Below, piece by piece: positions 14,631 through 23,783 of a DNA stretch of 48,282 nt. The translations under genes and the position numbers were made by a program. Each line of letters starts with the position of its first letter. The first letter of the stretch is position 1. The notes below the pieces were generated by a model, which worked only from the letters and a program-made list of their open reading frames with translations, did not search any database and was not told where the DNA came from. Source of the DNA: JBBRMG01 sp038230955 (GTDB lineage Bacteria > Patescibacteriota > Doudnabacteria > UBA920); NCBI GenBank assembly GCA_038230955.1, contig JBBRMG010000005.1:1-48282 (forward strand), written 5' to 3'.

Positions 14631-15455
14631 ATGACAATACAAGAAGCGCTGCGAGCCTATCCAGACTTGGAAGCCGACTTACTCCTGGCTCATGTTCTCA
14701 AGACTGATAAGGAGTATTTGTATATGAATAATAAGGAAGTAATTCCTAAGGCTCTACTGGCTAAATTTCAAAAACTTTGCAGTAAACTTAAGGAAGGGTG
14801 GCCCACTGCTTACTTGCTTGAATACAAATATTTCTGTGGCTTAAAATTTAAAGTTAACGAACATACTTTAATCCCTCGCCCAGAAAGTGAATGGCTAGTG
14901 GAGCAGGCGGTTAAGTATGTTCGTGCGCAAAAAACTCACCCAGTCCATAAAACATGGCGGGTGCTAGACATGGGTACCGGTTCCGGTTGCCTAATTATTT
15001 CTCTGGCCAAACAATTAGAGGGACTACCGCTAGATTTTGTAGCGGTAGATATTTCTGCCCAGGCTCTCAGTGTTGCGAAGAAAAACGCCAACTTCCATAA
15101 CGTTAAAATGGATTTTAAAAAAAGTGATTTATTCAGTCGAGTGAACGACGCGTTTGATATTATTTTTGCCAACCTGCCCTATGTACCTCACAAAGCTTAC
15201 AAAAAACTAGCAGAGTCTTTGAAGCATGAACCAGCTTCTGCTATTACGACTAACGACGAAACTTGGGAAATATACGAAAAATTTATAAAGCAAGCGCGAA
15301 CCCACTTAACCGAAAAGTCTTTAATTTTATTTGAAATTGACCCGAAACAAAAACCAGTACTAGAGTTGGTAATAAAAAAATGGATGCCGGATGCGAAGTT
15401 TGAGTTCGCAAGAGACATCCATGGTTTGTGGCGTTATGCCGTTGTGACAGCTTAA
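14631..15455 (+). CDS. prmC: Release factor glutamine methyltransferase
   Basis: 274 aa SAM-dependent enzyme that methylates the Gln of the GGQ motif in release factors. The N-terminal helical domain includes AYLLEYKYFCGLKF, the SAM-binding loop is VLDMGTGSGCLI, and the active site reads ANLPYVP where most family members have NPPY. The Pro-to-Leu change is next to the residues that hold the Gln, and other CPR members may share it. It is co-transcribed with prfA. Confidence 0.93.
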   Translation: MTIQEALRAYPDLEADLLLAHVLKTDKEYLYMNNKEVIPKALLAKFQKLCSKLKEGWPTAYLLEYKYFCGLKFKVNEHTLIPRPESEWLVEQAVKYVRAQKTHPVHKTWRVLDMGTGSGCLIISLAKQLEGLPLDFVAVDISAQALSVAKKNANFHNVKMDFKKSDLFSRVNDAFDIIFANLPYVPHKAYKKLAESLKHEPASAITTNDETWEIYEKFIKQARTHLTEKSLILFEIDPKQKPVLELVIKKWMPDAKFEFARDIHGLWRYAVVTA

Positions 15456-15534
15456 TAATTATCAGCAGAATGGTGGCTAAACTTTATCTTTTCTTTACCG
15501 GAACTTTATAAGGCTTTTGTTAATATTAATATGC

Positions 15535-15540
15535 TATAAT
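15535..15540 (+). promoter_or_regulatory. -10 box of the 81-aa coiled-coil gene
   Basis: TATAAT preceded by ATGC (extended type), 28 nt before the start codon, with no good -35. Confidence 0.4.
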
Positions 15541-15567
15541 ATTAATCTAAAGAAAGCCGAAAAAGAC

Positions 15568-15813
15568 ATGACTGAAATCAACTTCCAACCAGTATTCGAT
15601 TATTTAGAAAACGAATTCAAGCCAGAGCTAAAAAAGGAGCTACGAGCTGAGATTCGAGAAGAATTTTCTGGCCCTATTACCTCCATTGCCAATCTGGCAG
15701 GAGAAATAAAAAGTCTGCGGGAGGACATGAAAATCAGCAACCACCGAGTAACTCGCCTAGAAGAATGGGCTATCCCAGTCGGCAAAAAAGTAGATATTCC
15801 GCTAAGCCTGTAG
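15568..15813 (+). CDS. Small coiled-coil protein
   Basis: 81 aa from the ATG at 15568 (MTEINFQPVFDYLENEF). A longer frame upstream begins in the promoter and is unlikely. The middle is a charged heptad-like helix (ELKKELRAEIREEF, then EIKSLREDMK) and the end is RLEEWAIPVGKKVDI. The last part resembles the end of the small protein at 27025-27276 (KHDKWIIKVAPNIGV). Such short coiled-coil proteins are frequent in CPR genomes and have no known function. Confidence 0.65.
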   Translation: MTEINFQPVFDYLENEFKPELKKELRAEIREEFSGPITSIANLAGEIKSLREDMKISNHRVTRLEEWAIPVGKKVDIPLSL

Positions 15814-15814
15814 T

Positions 15815-16642
15815 CTATTTACTGGAGCTAATTGCGTGTTCAAAGACAGTCAGAGTTTCATCACCATGGGCTCGCACTCTAGGGGTGAGCATTAAATCGT
15901 GCGGATTGACGTGGGTACCAAAATGAGTGGTCAGGCCCATAACATAACCGACTTGTTGAGCAATTTTCCTGTACTCCGGAGTGGAGTGACCATAAGGATA
16001 AATTAAAATATTAGTTTTAGTTCCCAACTCCTTCTCTAGTTTTGCCCGGGCATCGGTTAGATTTTGGGTAATATACTTGGCGTCATATTTGGGTGATGTT
16101 CCGTCAAAATGATTCATCGTATGCGACACCATTTCCATCCCATCTTTTTGCCCAGCGCGAATAGCATCCCATGTTGTGTATCCTGGTGTGCCAACAAAAT
16201 CGGGAACAATAGCAAAACTACCTATAAACCCATTCTTACGCAGAATTGGTTCGGCAACCGTAAAATCATCATCATATCCATCATCAAAGGTGAATACTAC
16301 CGGTTGCTTTGGTAACGTAAATTTCCCTTGGGTAGCTAAGTAAACTTGTTCTAAACTGATAGATTGATAATGGTTGTCGTGTAACCATTTCACTTGTTGT
16401 TCAAAATCACTAGGGCTGACTGTCAAATCGCGGCGAATTGCATCGGGCTTAGGTGGCATTGAGCCAACATGATGATACATAAGAATCGGTACTCGCAACG
16501 AATCTGCAGAAGGTACGCCTACGGTAGGCCTTTCTGATAAACGAGCCACATGAGAAGAAGCCGTGACCTCATAAGTTCCCATGGACAAACGAATGATGAC
16601 AATCACCGATGCTAATACTAAAGCTGTAATTATATATTTCAT
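15815..16642 (-). CDS. Membrane-anchored polysaccharide deacetylase (NodB family)
   Basis: 275 aa. An N-terminal hydrophobic segment (residues 3-20) without a clear cleavage site suggests a membrane anchor. The NodB domain has VFTFDDGYDDDF with the metal-binding and catalytic Asp, SHTMNH with the two metal His, and IYPYG. Such enzymes remove N-acetyl groups from cell-surface polysaccharide or peptidoglycan. It ends 1 nt from the convergent coiled-coil gene and lies downstream of rplY behind a hairpin. Confidence 0.88.
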   Translation of the reverse strand: MKYIITALVLASVIVIIRLSMGTYEVTASSHVARLSERPTVGVPSADSLRVPILMYHHVGSMPPKPDAIRRDLTVSPSDFEQQVKWLHDNHYQSISLEQVYLATQGKFTLPKQPVVFTFDDGYDDDFTVAEPILRKNGFIGSFAIVPDFVGTPGYTTWDAIRAGQKDGMEMVSHTMNHFDGTSPKYDAKYITQNLTDARAKLEKELGTKTNILIYPYGHSTPEYRKIAQQVGYVMGLTTHFGTHVNPHDLMLTPRVRAHGDETLTVFEHAISSSK

Positions 16643-16649
16643 AAAATAA

Positions 16650-16676
16650 AGCCACCTTAACAGGTGGCTGTTTTTT
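16650..16676 (-). terminator. Terminator between rplY and the deacetylase
   Basis: AGCCACCT/AGGTGGCT stem with a 4-nt loop, T-rich on both sides. On the minus strand it ends rplY transcription just before the deacetylase start. Confidence 0.6.
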
Positions 16677-16678
16677 AT

Positions 16679-17350
16679 TTATTTCTTTTCTTCAGCGGGA
16701 GCATCTTCGGCCGGAGTACCGTCCTTATCGGCAACGCCTTCCACCTGGGAAACGTCGATATCGCCTACTGGTTCAGCCATTTCAGCTTCCATGTCACGAG
16801 GCTGTTGAACCTTTGCCACTAGTTCTTCGGACTCAGCATTAATAGTGACTTTGTCCGATACTTTCAAGTCTTTGACAGTAATAGTGTCTTCGAATGTTTT
16901 CATCCCAGAAATATCAACTTCAATAGTGTGAGGCAAATCACCTGGCAAACATTCTACTTCCACTTCTGACAAAGTAGTAACTAACGTCCCACCCAAAGCT
17001 TTAACAGCATGGGATTCACCAACAAATTCCAAAGGAATGGTGGCCGTCATTTTTTCAGACATTTTCACTTCATAAAAATCCGCGTGAATCGGTGCGCTGG
17101 TTAAATAGTGACGCTGAACTGACTGAATAAGCACATTGCGAGTACTGCCATCTGGCAAATTCAATTCGATAATTGTGCTTTCACCCGCTTTGCGTAAAGC
17201 TTTTTCAAATTCACCTTGTTGCAAGGATAAATGAACATTGGTTACGTTATGACCATACAATTCAGCTGGCATCATCCCGTTTTTCTTGACGTTCTTAGCG
17301 AGGTCAGTTTTCGGATCACGGATTTCAGTTTTTAAGAGAATTTTTTCCAT
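16679..17350 (-). CDS. rplY: 50S ribosomal protein L25/general stress protein Ctc
   Basis: 223 aa, the long CTC-type form. The N-terminal 5S rRNA-binding L25 domain covers residues 1-95 (KNGMMPAELYG, then TRNVLIQSVQRHYLTSAPIHADFYEV). The C-terminal beta domain follows (MTATIPLEFVGES to VAKVQQP), ending in an acidic tail. It has its own promoter. Confidence 0.94.
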   Translation of the reverse strand: MEKILLKTEIRDPKTDLAKNVKKNGMMPAELYGHNVTNVHLSLQQGEFEKALRKAGESTIIELNLPDGSTRNVLIQSVQRHYLTSAPIHADFYEVKMSEKMTATIPLEFVGESHAVKALGGTLVTTLSEVEVECLPGDLPHTIEVDISGMKTFEDTITVKDLKVSDKVTINAESEELVAKVQQPRDMEAEMAEPVGDIDVSQVEGVADKDGTPAEDAPAEEKK

Positions 17351-17377
17351 TTCTATAAATTAAATAATTGCCTCACT

Positions 17378-17406
17378 ATTTTAGCGAATTATGCCAAAAA
17401 AAGCAA
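17378..17406 (-). promoter_or_regulatory. rplY promoter
   Basis: Minus strand -35 TTGCTT, 17-nt spacer, -10 TAAAAT, 27 nt before the start codon. Confidence 0.6.
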
Positions 17407-17435
17407 GGGCAGCTCACTCCATCCATTTGTGGTTT

Positions 17436-17792
17436 TTATCTCAAAGCTTTGACCAAATCACCATCAAACTTCTTTAGCGATTGATGAATGATAATACAAT
17501 CATCAGCAGAAAGGGCCTCAAAATTATTGAATTTGGCATGCTCAGTGCTAGTCAAATCCGTTACAGCGGCAACAGAAAAAATGTCAGTGCCGCTAATATC
17601 TATATTAAACATGACAGAACTTTTGCATTTGTGGCAATCTGAATGGATTAATAAGCGAGTTTCAGCGGCTACTTCGTCTTCTTGGCTTTCTAATACTTTT
17701 ATGTTTTGAAGATTATATTTGAAATTACATATTGGGCAGCGCAAAACGAACCCCAACCATCCCATAACTTTTGCCAAGTCAATGTGTTTCAT
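17436..17792 (-). CDS. Zn-ribbon hypothetical protein
   Basis: 118 aa from the ATG at 17792. A frame open to 17810 would need TTG. Two Cys pairs, CPIC near residue 20 and CHKC near residue 55, look like a zinc ribbon. The rest is beta-rich and then helical (LSADDCIIIHQSLKKFDGDL). It follows the SEDS gene on the same strand. No family recognised; similar orphan Zn-ribbon proteins occur near cell-wall genes in CPR. A TATATT box lies 8 nt before the ATG. Confidence 0.65.
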   Translation of the reverse strand: MKHIDLAKVMGWLGFVLRCPICNFKYNLQNIKVLESQEDEVAAETRLLIHSDCHKCKSSVMFNIDISGTDIFSVAAVTDLTSTEHAKFNNFEALSADDCIIIHQSLKKFDGDLVKALR

Positions 17793-17815
17793 ACCTGAAT
17801 AATATAACAACCTAT

Positions 17816-18916
17816 TTAGAAACGCAATATGCGCGATTGCTGAGCAACATTTTGAACTACTCCCATAGCAATTGCAAGAACTATTAACGAGCTTCCACCA
17901 TAAGACAAAAATGGCAGCGGAATGCCGGTAACAGGTAATAATCCCAAATTCATACCAATATTAATAGTGACTTGGGTGAACATTAAGCATAACACCCCAG
18001 CCGCTATATAATATCCTAAATCGTCTTTTGCATACCTCATAATCCAAATTAGCCGCCACGCGATAATGTAATACAAAATAAGAAGGGCGATACATCCGGC
18101 AAAGCCTATTTCCTCAGCGGCTGAAGCAAAAATAAAGTCAGTTTGGCGCTCCGGCAAAAACTTGAGCTGGCTTTGTAATCCTTGACCAAGACCTTTGCCA
18201 AACAACCGGCCACTGCCTACGGCAATAACTGCTTGGCGCACATTGTATCCCCGCCCCCGAGGGTCAAGTTGTGGATTGATGAACACTTCAACGCGAGTTT
18301 TTTGGAAATCTTTTAGCACAAATTTCCAACCAATTCCCGCGCAGACTAACCCAATTACCAGAAACGCGGCTAGGTACCTTTTTTTCATTGGGCTGATGAG
18401 AAGCATACCAAGCCAAATGGCCATGACAATTGTAGTTGAACCAAAATCTGGCTCAATCAATATTAAAATCCCAGGAATAATAGCGTACAAAAAAGTTAAA
18501 GCAATGCTTTTCCAGGAATTAATTTGTCCCCGTTTTAAGTAAAGCCACCGGGCTAGCAACACAATAATAATTAATTTAGCAAACTCCGCCGGTTGTAAAT
18601 TAAAAAATCCAATATTAATCCACCGGTTACTGCCCCGAATAGCCCGGCCAAATATCAATAAATAAGAAAGCGATACAATTAGTGCAACATAGACCCAACG
18701 GTTTATTTTCGCAAGGTTATGGTAATTATAAAAAGCAAAAACCCAAAAACAGGCTAATGCAATTACAATAAAAACTAACTGACGATAAAAAATTTGCAAC
18801 GTGCCGCCAGATACTGATGTAGAATAGAGCAGAGCTAACCCTCCTAAGATTAGTAAGCCGCTGGCAAAGAGCAGCGGCATATCAAAATGTTTTATTTTGG
18901 AGAGCAGAGAAGGCAT
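17816..18916 (-). CDS. SEDS-family peptidoglycan polymerase (RodA/FtsW)
   Basis: 366 aa with about ten membrane helices. Motifs GSNRWINIGFFNLQPAEFAKL, LPERQTDFIFASAAEEIGF and PFLSYGGSSL mark a SEDS glycosyltransferase, which polymerises lipid II with a partner penicillin-binding protein. The length and RGINSW-type loop are closer to RodA, but I cannot separate RodA from FtsW with certainty. Its ATG overlaps the stop of the upstream membrane-anchored gene in TAATG, so they are translationally coupled. Confidence 0.9.
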   Translation of the reverse strand: MPSLLSKIKHFDMPLLFASGLLILGGLALLYSTSVSGGTLQIFYRQLVFIVIALACFWVFAFYNYHNLAKINRWVYVALIVSLSYLLIFGRAIRGSNRWINIGFFNLQPAEFAKLIIIVLLARWLYLKRGQINSWKSIALTFLYAIIPGILILIEPDFGSTTIVMAIWLGMLLISPMKKRYLAAFLVIGLVCAGIGWKFVLKDFQKTRVEVFINPQLDPRGRGYNVRQAVIAVGSGRLFGKGLGQGLQSQLKFLPERQTDFIFASAAEEIGFAGCIALLILYYIIAWRLIWIMRYAKDDLGYYIAAGVLCLMFTQVTINIGMNLGLLPVTGIPLPFLSYGGSSLIVLAIAMGVVQNVAQQSRILRF

Positions 18917-19806
18917 TATTGTTGACTCCTGGGGTGACCGAGTACGTTACTGCTGTTTTGATTACTATTTTCTAAGACTAAATTGGACCCATCTATGGTA
19001 TCTGTATCAGGAACTACGACTACACGAGTAGTATCTGTGCTATACAAATTTGGCCAAGACTGTTTGTAGGCCCGCCTAGCGTAAGCGGGTAAATCGTACT
19101 CATCTCGTTGGCTGACCGCAATTATTTGATTAGCTTTATTGTACAAAACAAATTGTAAACGAACGGCGCCTAACCGATAAGGACTACTATTAACCACCGC
19201 GCCTTCAATGGTTAATTCCAATGGATTAGTTGTGTTATAAACAATGGGACTGGGCACCTTTAAGTCTACTTTGGGCAAAGTCAGGCGTTTTTGCCATTTC
19301 AGATCGCCCAAAATCACAATGCCAGATTTTAACTGTTCTGAAGATTCTATTCTAGGAGCTATTAAATATTTTTTTTGATTGGCTAATAAGTGTGTTGTGC
19401 CTGATACAGTGGCAATTTTCTGATCGCTGGCATTAAAAAAATCAATTCTGTACGAAATATTTGTAGCGGCAACATCCAAATTCTCATTGATAAACTCAGC
19501 ATATGCTGCATAAATGCCCGGACTAACCGAAATGATTTTGACCACACCAATTTTGGGTGCAGTTGGGGCTAAAAATGATTGATGGGCCGAAAACAAAGAA
19601 CTTTTAAAACTCTGTTCGATATAATACTGCGTGCCATAACGTACTCCGATTGCGGCTGGGATAATCGCCACAATGACCGCAATTAATAATACTCGTTTCC
19701 AATGAGGAAACGCCTTAATAAAGCCATAAAACCCTAGGCTGGACTCCACCATACCCAACCTAAAACTTTCGGATTGAACTTGAAATGAATCTTTCCAATC
19801 GGACAT
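18916..19806 (-). CDS. Membrane-anchored protein with extracellular beta domains
   Basis: 296 aa from the ATG at 19806. A cytoplasmic stretch of about 45 residues precedes one hydrophobic helix (WKRVLLIAVIVAIIPAAIGV), followed by about 220 extracytoplasmic residues. The latter contain two beta-sandwich-like repeats (IYAAYAEFINENLDVAATNISYR and LELTIEGAVVNSSPYRLGAVRL) that resemble FxLYD/DUF3426-type domains. Coupled to the SEDS gene, so a role at the cell envelope is likely. Family assignment is tentative. Confidence 0.7.
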   Translation of the reverse strand: MSDWKDSFQVQSESFRLGMVESSLGFYGFIKAFPHWKRVLLIAVIVAIIPAAIGVRYGTQYYIEQSFKSSLFSAHQSFLAPTAPKIGVVKIISVSPGIYAAYAEFINENLDVAATNISYRIDFFNASDQKIATVSGTTHLLANQKKYLIAPRIESSEQLKSGIVILGDLKWQKRLTLPKVDLKVPSPIVYNTTNPLELTIEGAVVNSSPYRLGAVRLQFVLYNKANQIIAVSQRDEYDLPAYARRAYKQSWPNLYSTDTTRVVVVPDTDTIDGSNLVLENSNQNSSNVLGHPRSQQ

Positions 19807-19826
19807 AGAGCGTATGCTATTATGCT

Positions 19827-19835
19827 TATAGTATA
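19827..19835. promoter_or_regulatory. Overlapping divergent -10 boxes for dnaE and the anchored protein
   Basis: The string tatagtata holds TATAGT on the plus strand (7 nt before the dnaE ATG) and TATACT on the minus strand (23 nt before the other start). The whole intergenic gap is only 33 nt, so the two promoters must exclude each other. Confidence 0.45.
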
Positions 19836-19839
19836 TCAT

Positions 19840-22800
19840 ATGCAGTTCACACATCTTCATTGCCATAGTCATTATTCTCTTTTAGATGGACTATCTAAAA
19901 TTGACCAACTAGTCGAGGCCGCCGTGACTCGCGGCTTTTCATCGTTGGCATTAACCGACCACGGAGTTTTATACGGCGCTATAGAATTCTACAACAAATG
20001 TAATGCGGCCGGCATCAAACCAATTATTGGTATGGAGGCCTATATTGCACCCCGCAAAATGACAGATAAAGACGGGCGGCAGGACGCTGACTATCATCAC
20101 TTAACTTTACTGGCTCGCAACTACGCGGGGTATTTGAATTTGATGAAATTAACAACTCTTGCGCATACAGAAGGATTCTATTACAAGCCTCGCATTGATA
20201 AAGAATTATTAACTCAATATAGCGAAGGGTTAATTGCGCTGTCTGGGTGCCAACGTGGTGAAATTGCCCGAGCGTTCGATAGTTCTAATAAAAAAGCGGA
20301 ACAGGTATTGGGACAATATTTGGAAATATTCGGTAAAGAAAACTTTTTTTTAGAAATTCAACGCAACTCTTTAAATAATAGCACCGGGGAGATTGATGCG
20401 GAGACCAAACTGAACAATAACCTTATTGAGTTAGGACGTAATCATGCGGTGAACTTAGTGGCAACTCAGGACTCCCATTACATTGAACCATATGACTCCG
20501 AAGCCCAAGACGTGTTGGTTTGTATTGGCACTGGTCGAACTGTTGGTGACGTTAACCGGCTTGATATGCGCAGCCACGATTTATCGCTTCGGTCCACTGA
20601 AGACATGATGCGCATTTTTGCAGATGTTCCGGAAGCAATTAGCAACACTCAGATAATTGCTGAAATGTGCAGCGTTGAGATTCCCATCAATCAACGCTAT
20701 TTTGCCAGTGTTCCATTACCAGAAGGCGTTACACCAGAACAAGAATTGCAGCGCATTGTCAATGAAAAAGGGCCAGCCATGTATGCTAAGAACGGAATAA
20801 TGCCGCCCGAAATTCAAGAACGGATTGACTACGAGCTTAATATTATTATGCAAAAAGGGTTCGCTGTGTATTTTCTGATGGTAGCCGACATTGTTCAAGG
20901 AGCTCACGACATTGGAGCTTTGACCAACACTCGTGGTTCTGCCGCCGGATCCATAGTCAGTCACATTTTAAATATTTCCAGCATCGATCCGCTTTACTAT
21001 GAACTACCATTTGAGCGATTCCTGACAGTTTACCGGCCGACTCCTCCCGATGTTGACCTAGACATTTCTGACAAGAGGCGCGACGAAGCAATTGCTTGGA
21101 TCACCCAACGGTATGGCCCGGACAAAGTGGCTCAAGTTATTACTTTCGGAACGATGATGGCCCGCGCCGCAGTACGCGATGCTGGGCGCGCTTTAGGCGT
21201 CCCTTACGGTAAGTGTGACCGCATTGCCAAAATGATCCCAATTGGCAAACAAGGTTTCCATATGACGCTAGACAAAGCACTCGACATGAACCCAGAACTA
21301 AATGAAATTTACACAAAGGATCCCGAAACTAAGCAAGTCATTAACATTGCCCGCCGCATAGAAGGCTGTGCTCGGCATGCGTCTATTCATGCCGCTGCCT
21401 TAGCGATTACCCCGACTCCCCTAACCGACTACATGCCGCTGCAACAAGAGCCAGACGGTCAACGGTTAATCACTCAATACGATATGTACTCACTTGATGT
21501 CGGGGCAGACAGTCGCGCCATTGGTGTGGTAAAAATGGATTTGTTGGGCATACGCAATTTAAGCATTTTGGAAGAAGCGGTGCGTTTGGTAGAGCGCCGT
21601 CATCAAATAAAAGTGGACTTAGCCAATCTCCCTCAAGACGACAACAAGACTTTCAAGCTGTTATCTAACGGTTACACTTTTGGCGTTTTTCAATTAGGCT
21701 CATCAGGAATTACTCGCTATCTGAAAGATTTGAAACCCCAAAACATTTTCGATATTATGGCCATGATTGCTCTGTATCGCCCGGGCCCAATGGGTATTAT
21801 TCCCGAATACATTCGTCGTCGGCATGACTCCAAACGGATTGATTTTTTTGACACGCGCATGCGAGAATATCTGGAACGATCTCTTGGCTTGTTAGTTTAT
21901 CAGGATGATGTCTTACTCACAGCTATTAATATTGCGGGCTACAGCTGGGAAGAAGCAGACAAATTGCGTAAGGCAATGGGCAAAAAAATCCCCGCAGAAA
22001 TGGCAAAACAAAAGGTAAAATTTATTGATGGTTGCGTCACAGGCGGCATGAGCCAGCCGAAAGCGGCCGAATTATTTGCCTTAATTGAGCCATTTGCCGC
22101 TTATGGTTTTGGCAAAGCCCACGCGGCGTCTTACGCCCAAGTGTCCTACCAAACCGCGTACATGAAAGCCAACTATACGGTGGAATTTATGGCAGCTGTT
22201 ATGACCGCAGAAAGTGGCGATGAAGACAAAATCTACGCTGCTGTGGAAGAATGCAAAAACCTCGATATTCAAATCTTGCCACCTAATGTGAAAGAAAGTT
22301 ACGACAATTTTACAGTGATAGATGAACACACAATTAGGTTTGGCTTAAGTGGCATTAAAAATTTAGGCTCCGACGTGGTGCGCCAAATTATAGAATGCCA
22401 CGACAACGGCATTAAATTTGAAACTTTAGAAGAGTTTTTGGCCGCTTGTTACACCAAAAACTTGAACAAGAAGTCATGGGAAGCTTTAGTCAAATCTGGG
22501 GCGATGGATAGCTTCGGTGATCGCGGACAACTCTTGGCCAGCACTGAAACAGTACTCGACTATATTCGAGAACACTTCCGCACTGACACCGGCGGCCAAG
22601 TGTCTTTATTCGGCGATAGCTTGCAAATTGGACGCTTGCGCCTGAAGGATGCCGTGCCCATTAGCGAGGAGGAACGACTGATATGGGAAAAAGAGCATTT
22701 AGGATTATATGTGTCTGCGCATCCTCTTGATCGATACAAAAACGTCCTTCAAAGCATGACACGCGTGGGACAATTAATAGACATGCACGATAATCAAAAT

Positions 22801-23301
22801 GTGGTCTTGGGGGGCATCATTTCTAAATACAAACGCATGCTGACTAAAAAGAATGACCCCATGTCTATTTTCACTTTGGAAGATTTTTCAGGAAGCGTAG
22901 AAGTTTTGGTGTTCCCCAAAATTATGCCCAGTGCCGTTCCGTTTATTGGTCCTGAGAAAATGGTCCAAGTTACCGGCCGGCTCTCGACAAAAGAAAACGA
23001 ACTGAAAATTATTGCCGAAGACATTCGCGACTTACCGAACGATGAGTTATATAATATGGCGCTAGCGGAAATGGAGAAAAACAAACAAGTCGTCATTTAT
23101 ATGACCACCGCTAATAACTCTGTGGTGCTAGAAAAAATTAAAACAATCATCGAAGGTAATCCAGGCAATGCGCAGGTCTACTTGCATGTCGGTGAGGGTC
23201 AAGGCAAGCGTTTAAAAACTAAATCTTTGGTGCGCATTTCTACGGAAATGGTCAATGAGTTGCGTGCCCTCCCAGAAATCACTATGGTTGGCGAAGATTA
23301 A
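19840..23301 (+). CDS. dnaE: DNA polymerase III alpha subunit
   Basis: Replicative polymerase, 1153 aa, DnaE1 type. The ATG at 19840 is chosen because MQFTHLHCHSHYSLLDG is the normal start of the PHP domain; an upstream start adds six unrelated residues. The PHP metal motifs are HLHCHSHYS and ALTDHGVLYG. The polymerase active site is PDVDLDIS, and the palm and fingers include GSAAGSIVSH and IALYRPGPM. The tail has the OB fold (NVVLGGIISKYKRMLTKK). No proofreading exonuclease insertion is present. Confidence 0.97.
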   Translation: MQFTHLHCHSHYSLLDGLSKIDQLVEAAVTRGFSSLALTDHGVLYGAIEFYNKCNAAGIKPIIGMEAYIAPRKMTDKDGRQDADYHHLTLLARNYAGYLNLMKLTTLAHTEGFYYKPRIDKELLTQYSEGLIALSGCQRGEIARAFDSSNKKAEQVLGQYLEIFGKENFFLEIQRNSLNNSTGEIDAETKLNNNLIELGRNHAVNLVATQDSHYIEPYDSEAQDVLVCIGTGRTVGDVNRLDMRSHDLSLRSTEDMMRIFADVPEAISNTQIIAEMCSVEIPINQRYFASVPLPEGVTPEQELQRIVNEKGPAMYAKNGIMPPEIQERIDYELNIIMQKGFAVYFLMVADIVQGAHDIGALTNTRGSAAGSIVSHILNISSIDPLYYELPFERFLTVYRPTPPDVDLDISDKRRDEAIAWITQRYGPDKVAQVITFGTMMARAAVRDAGRALGVPYGKCDRIAKMIPIGKQGFHMTLDKALDMNPELNEIYTKDPETKQVINIARRIEGCARHASIHAAALAITPTPLTDYMPLQQEPDGQRLITQYDMYSLDVGADSRAIGVVKMDLLGIRNLSILEEAVRLVERRHQIKVDLANLPQDDNKTFKLLSNGYTFGVFQLGSSGITRYLKDLKPQNIFDIMAMIALYRPGPMGIIPEYIRRRHDSKRIDFFDTRMREYLERSLGLLVYQDDVLLTAINIAGYSWEEADKLRKAMGKKIPAEMAKQKVKFIDGCVTGGMSQPKAAELFALIEPFAAYGFGKAHAASYAQVSYQTAYMKANYTVEFMAAVMTAESGDEDKIYAAVEECKNLDIQILPPNVKESYDNFTVIDEHTIRFGLSGIKNLGSDVVRQIIECHDNGIKFETLEEFLAACYTKNLNKKSWEALVKSGAMDSFGDRGQLLASTETVLDYIREHFRTDTGGQVSLFGDSLQIGRLRLKDAVPISEEERLIWEKEHLGLYVSAHPLDRYKNVLQSMTRVGQLIDMHDNQNVVLGGIISKYKRMLTKKNDPMSIFTLEDFSGSVEVLVFPKIMPSAVPFIGPEKMVQVTGRLSTKENELKIIAEDIRDLPNDELYNMALAEMEKNKQVVIYMTTANNSVVLEKIKTIIEGNPGNAQVYLHVGEGQGKRLKTKSLVRISTEMVNELRALPEITMVGED

Positions 23302-23327
23302 GCTGACTACCGGCGCTTTTCGCTTTT

Positions 23328-23356
23328 TTGCATTTCTACACCAAGGTTGATATAAT
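23328..23356 (+). promoter_or_regulatory. Promoter of the T-box RNA
   Basis: -35 TTGCAT, 17-nt spacer, -10 TATAAT, just after dnaE. It predicts a start near 23363. Confidence 0.6.
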
Positions 23357-23362
23357 TATACT

Positions 23363-23527
23363 AGTTCGATTAGGCGACGATCCGGCTACCACCCGGGGAG
23401 CTTGAAACAAACAAATAAAAAGGCCGCTCGCACTATAGCGAACGGCGAACTGGGACGGAACGTCTAAAAAAATAGACCCCAGAATTTTGTTACCGATATT
23501 TTTCGATAATTAGATTCTGGGGTTTTG
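23363..23527 (+). ncRNA. Threonine T-box riboswitch with ultrashort stem I (candidate)
   Basis: The segment 23374-23401 closely resembles the ultrashort stem I of actinobacterial ileS T-boxes: CCGG (23382-23385), loop CTACCAC, CCGG (23393-23396), then GGAGC. The loop triplet at the specifier position is ACC (Thr, 23388-23390) where ileS has AUC. A hairpin GCCG/CGGC (23423-23446) follows, then a T-box-like stretch GGGACGGAACG. CTGGG (23450-23454) can pair with CCCAG (23478-23482) as antiterminator. This excludes the terminator CCCCAGAAT/ATTCTGGGG (23477-23522, then TTTT). The next plus-strand gene is thrS. Confidence 0.72.
23477..23527. terminator. Regulated terminator of the T-box, bidirectional
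   Basis: 9-bp stem CCCCAGAAT/ATTCTGGGG with a long loop and TTTTGTG tail on the plus strand. It also ends the minus-strand 64-aa gene, whose stop codon is 17 nt away. Confidence 0.7.
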
Positions 23528-23543
23528 TGTTTGCGGTTGGCAA

Positions 23544-23738
23544 TTATTTCTTTGCGGCATTTCGACTAATTACTTGCATTATAGTCAAAACTGCCGCCAC
23601 AATGGCAATAAGCAGTCCAGTGCCCGTGAGTGCTAATTGCGCTCCTAAGTCACCCTGAGTCGACAAGCGGGCGACAATTATAAAACTAACCGCGAGTATC
23701 CATGTCATAACAACCGATATTATTTCCAAAATATTCAT
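23544..23738 (-). CDS. Small membrane protein, two helices
   Basis: 64 aa, nearly all hydrophobic: helix 1 at about residues 3-24 (ILEIISVVMTWILAVSFIIVA) and helix 2 at about 34-57, then a short positive tail NAAKK. AAGGAG lies 8 nt before the ATG, and a good promoter lies further upstream, so the gene is real despite its size. No family recognised. It runs antisense between the T-box RNA and thrS. Confidence 0.75.
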   Translation of the reverse strand: MNILEIISVVMTWILAVSFIIVARLSTQGDLGAQLALTGTGLLIAIVAAVLTIMQVISRNAAKK

Positions 23739-23783
23739 GACAAATCTCCTTCAAATTTGATTTTGCGAATAACGCAATATAAC

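Noticed and set aside
23302..23330. Terminator directly after dnaE
   Set aside because: GGCG-CTTTT-CGC with T6 is only a 3-bp stem and is probably too weak; the T-run also carries the -35 box of the T-box promoter.
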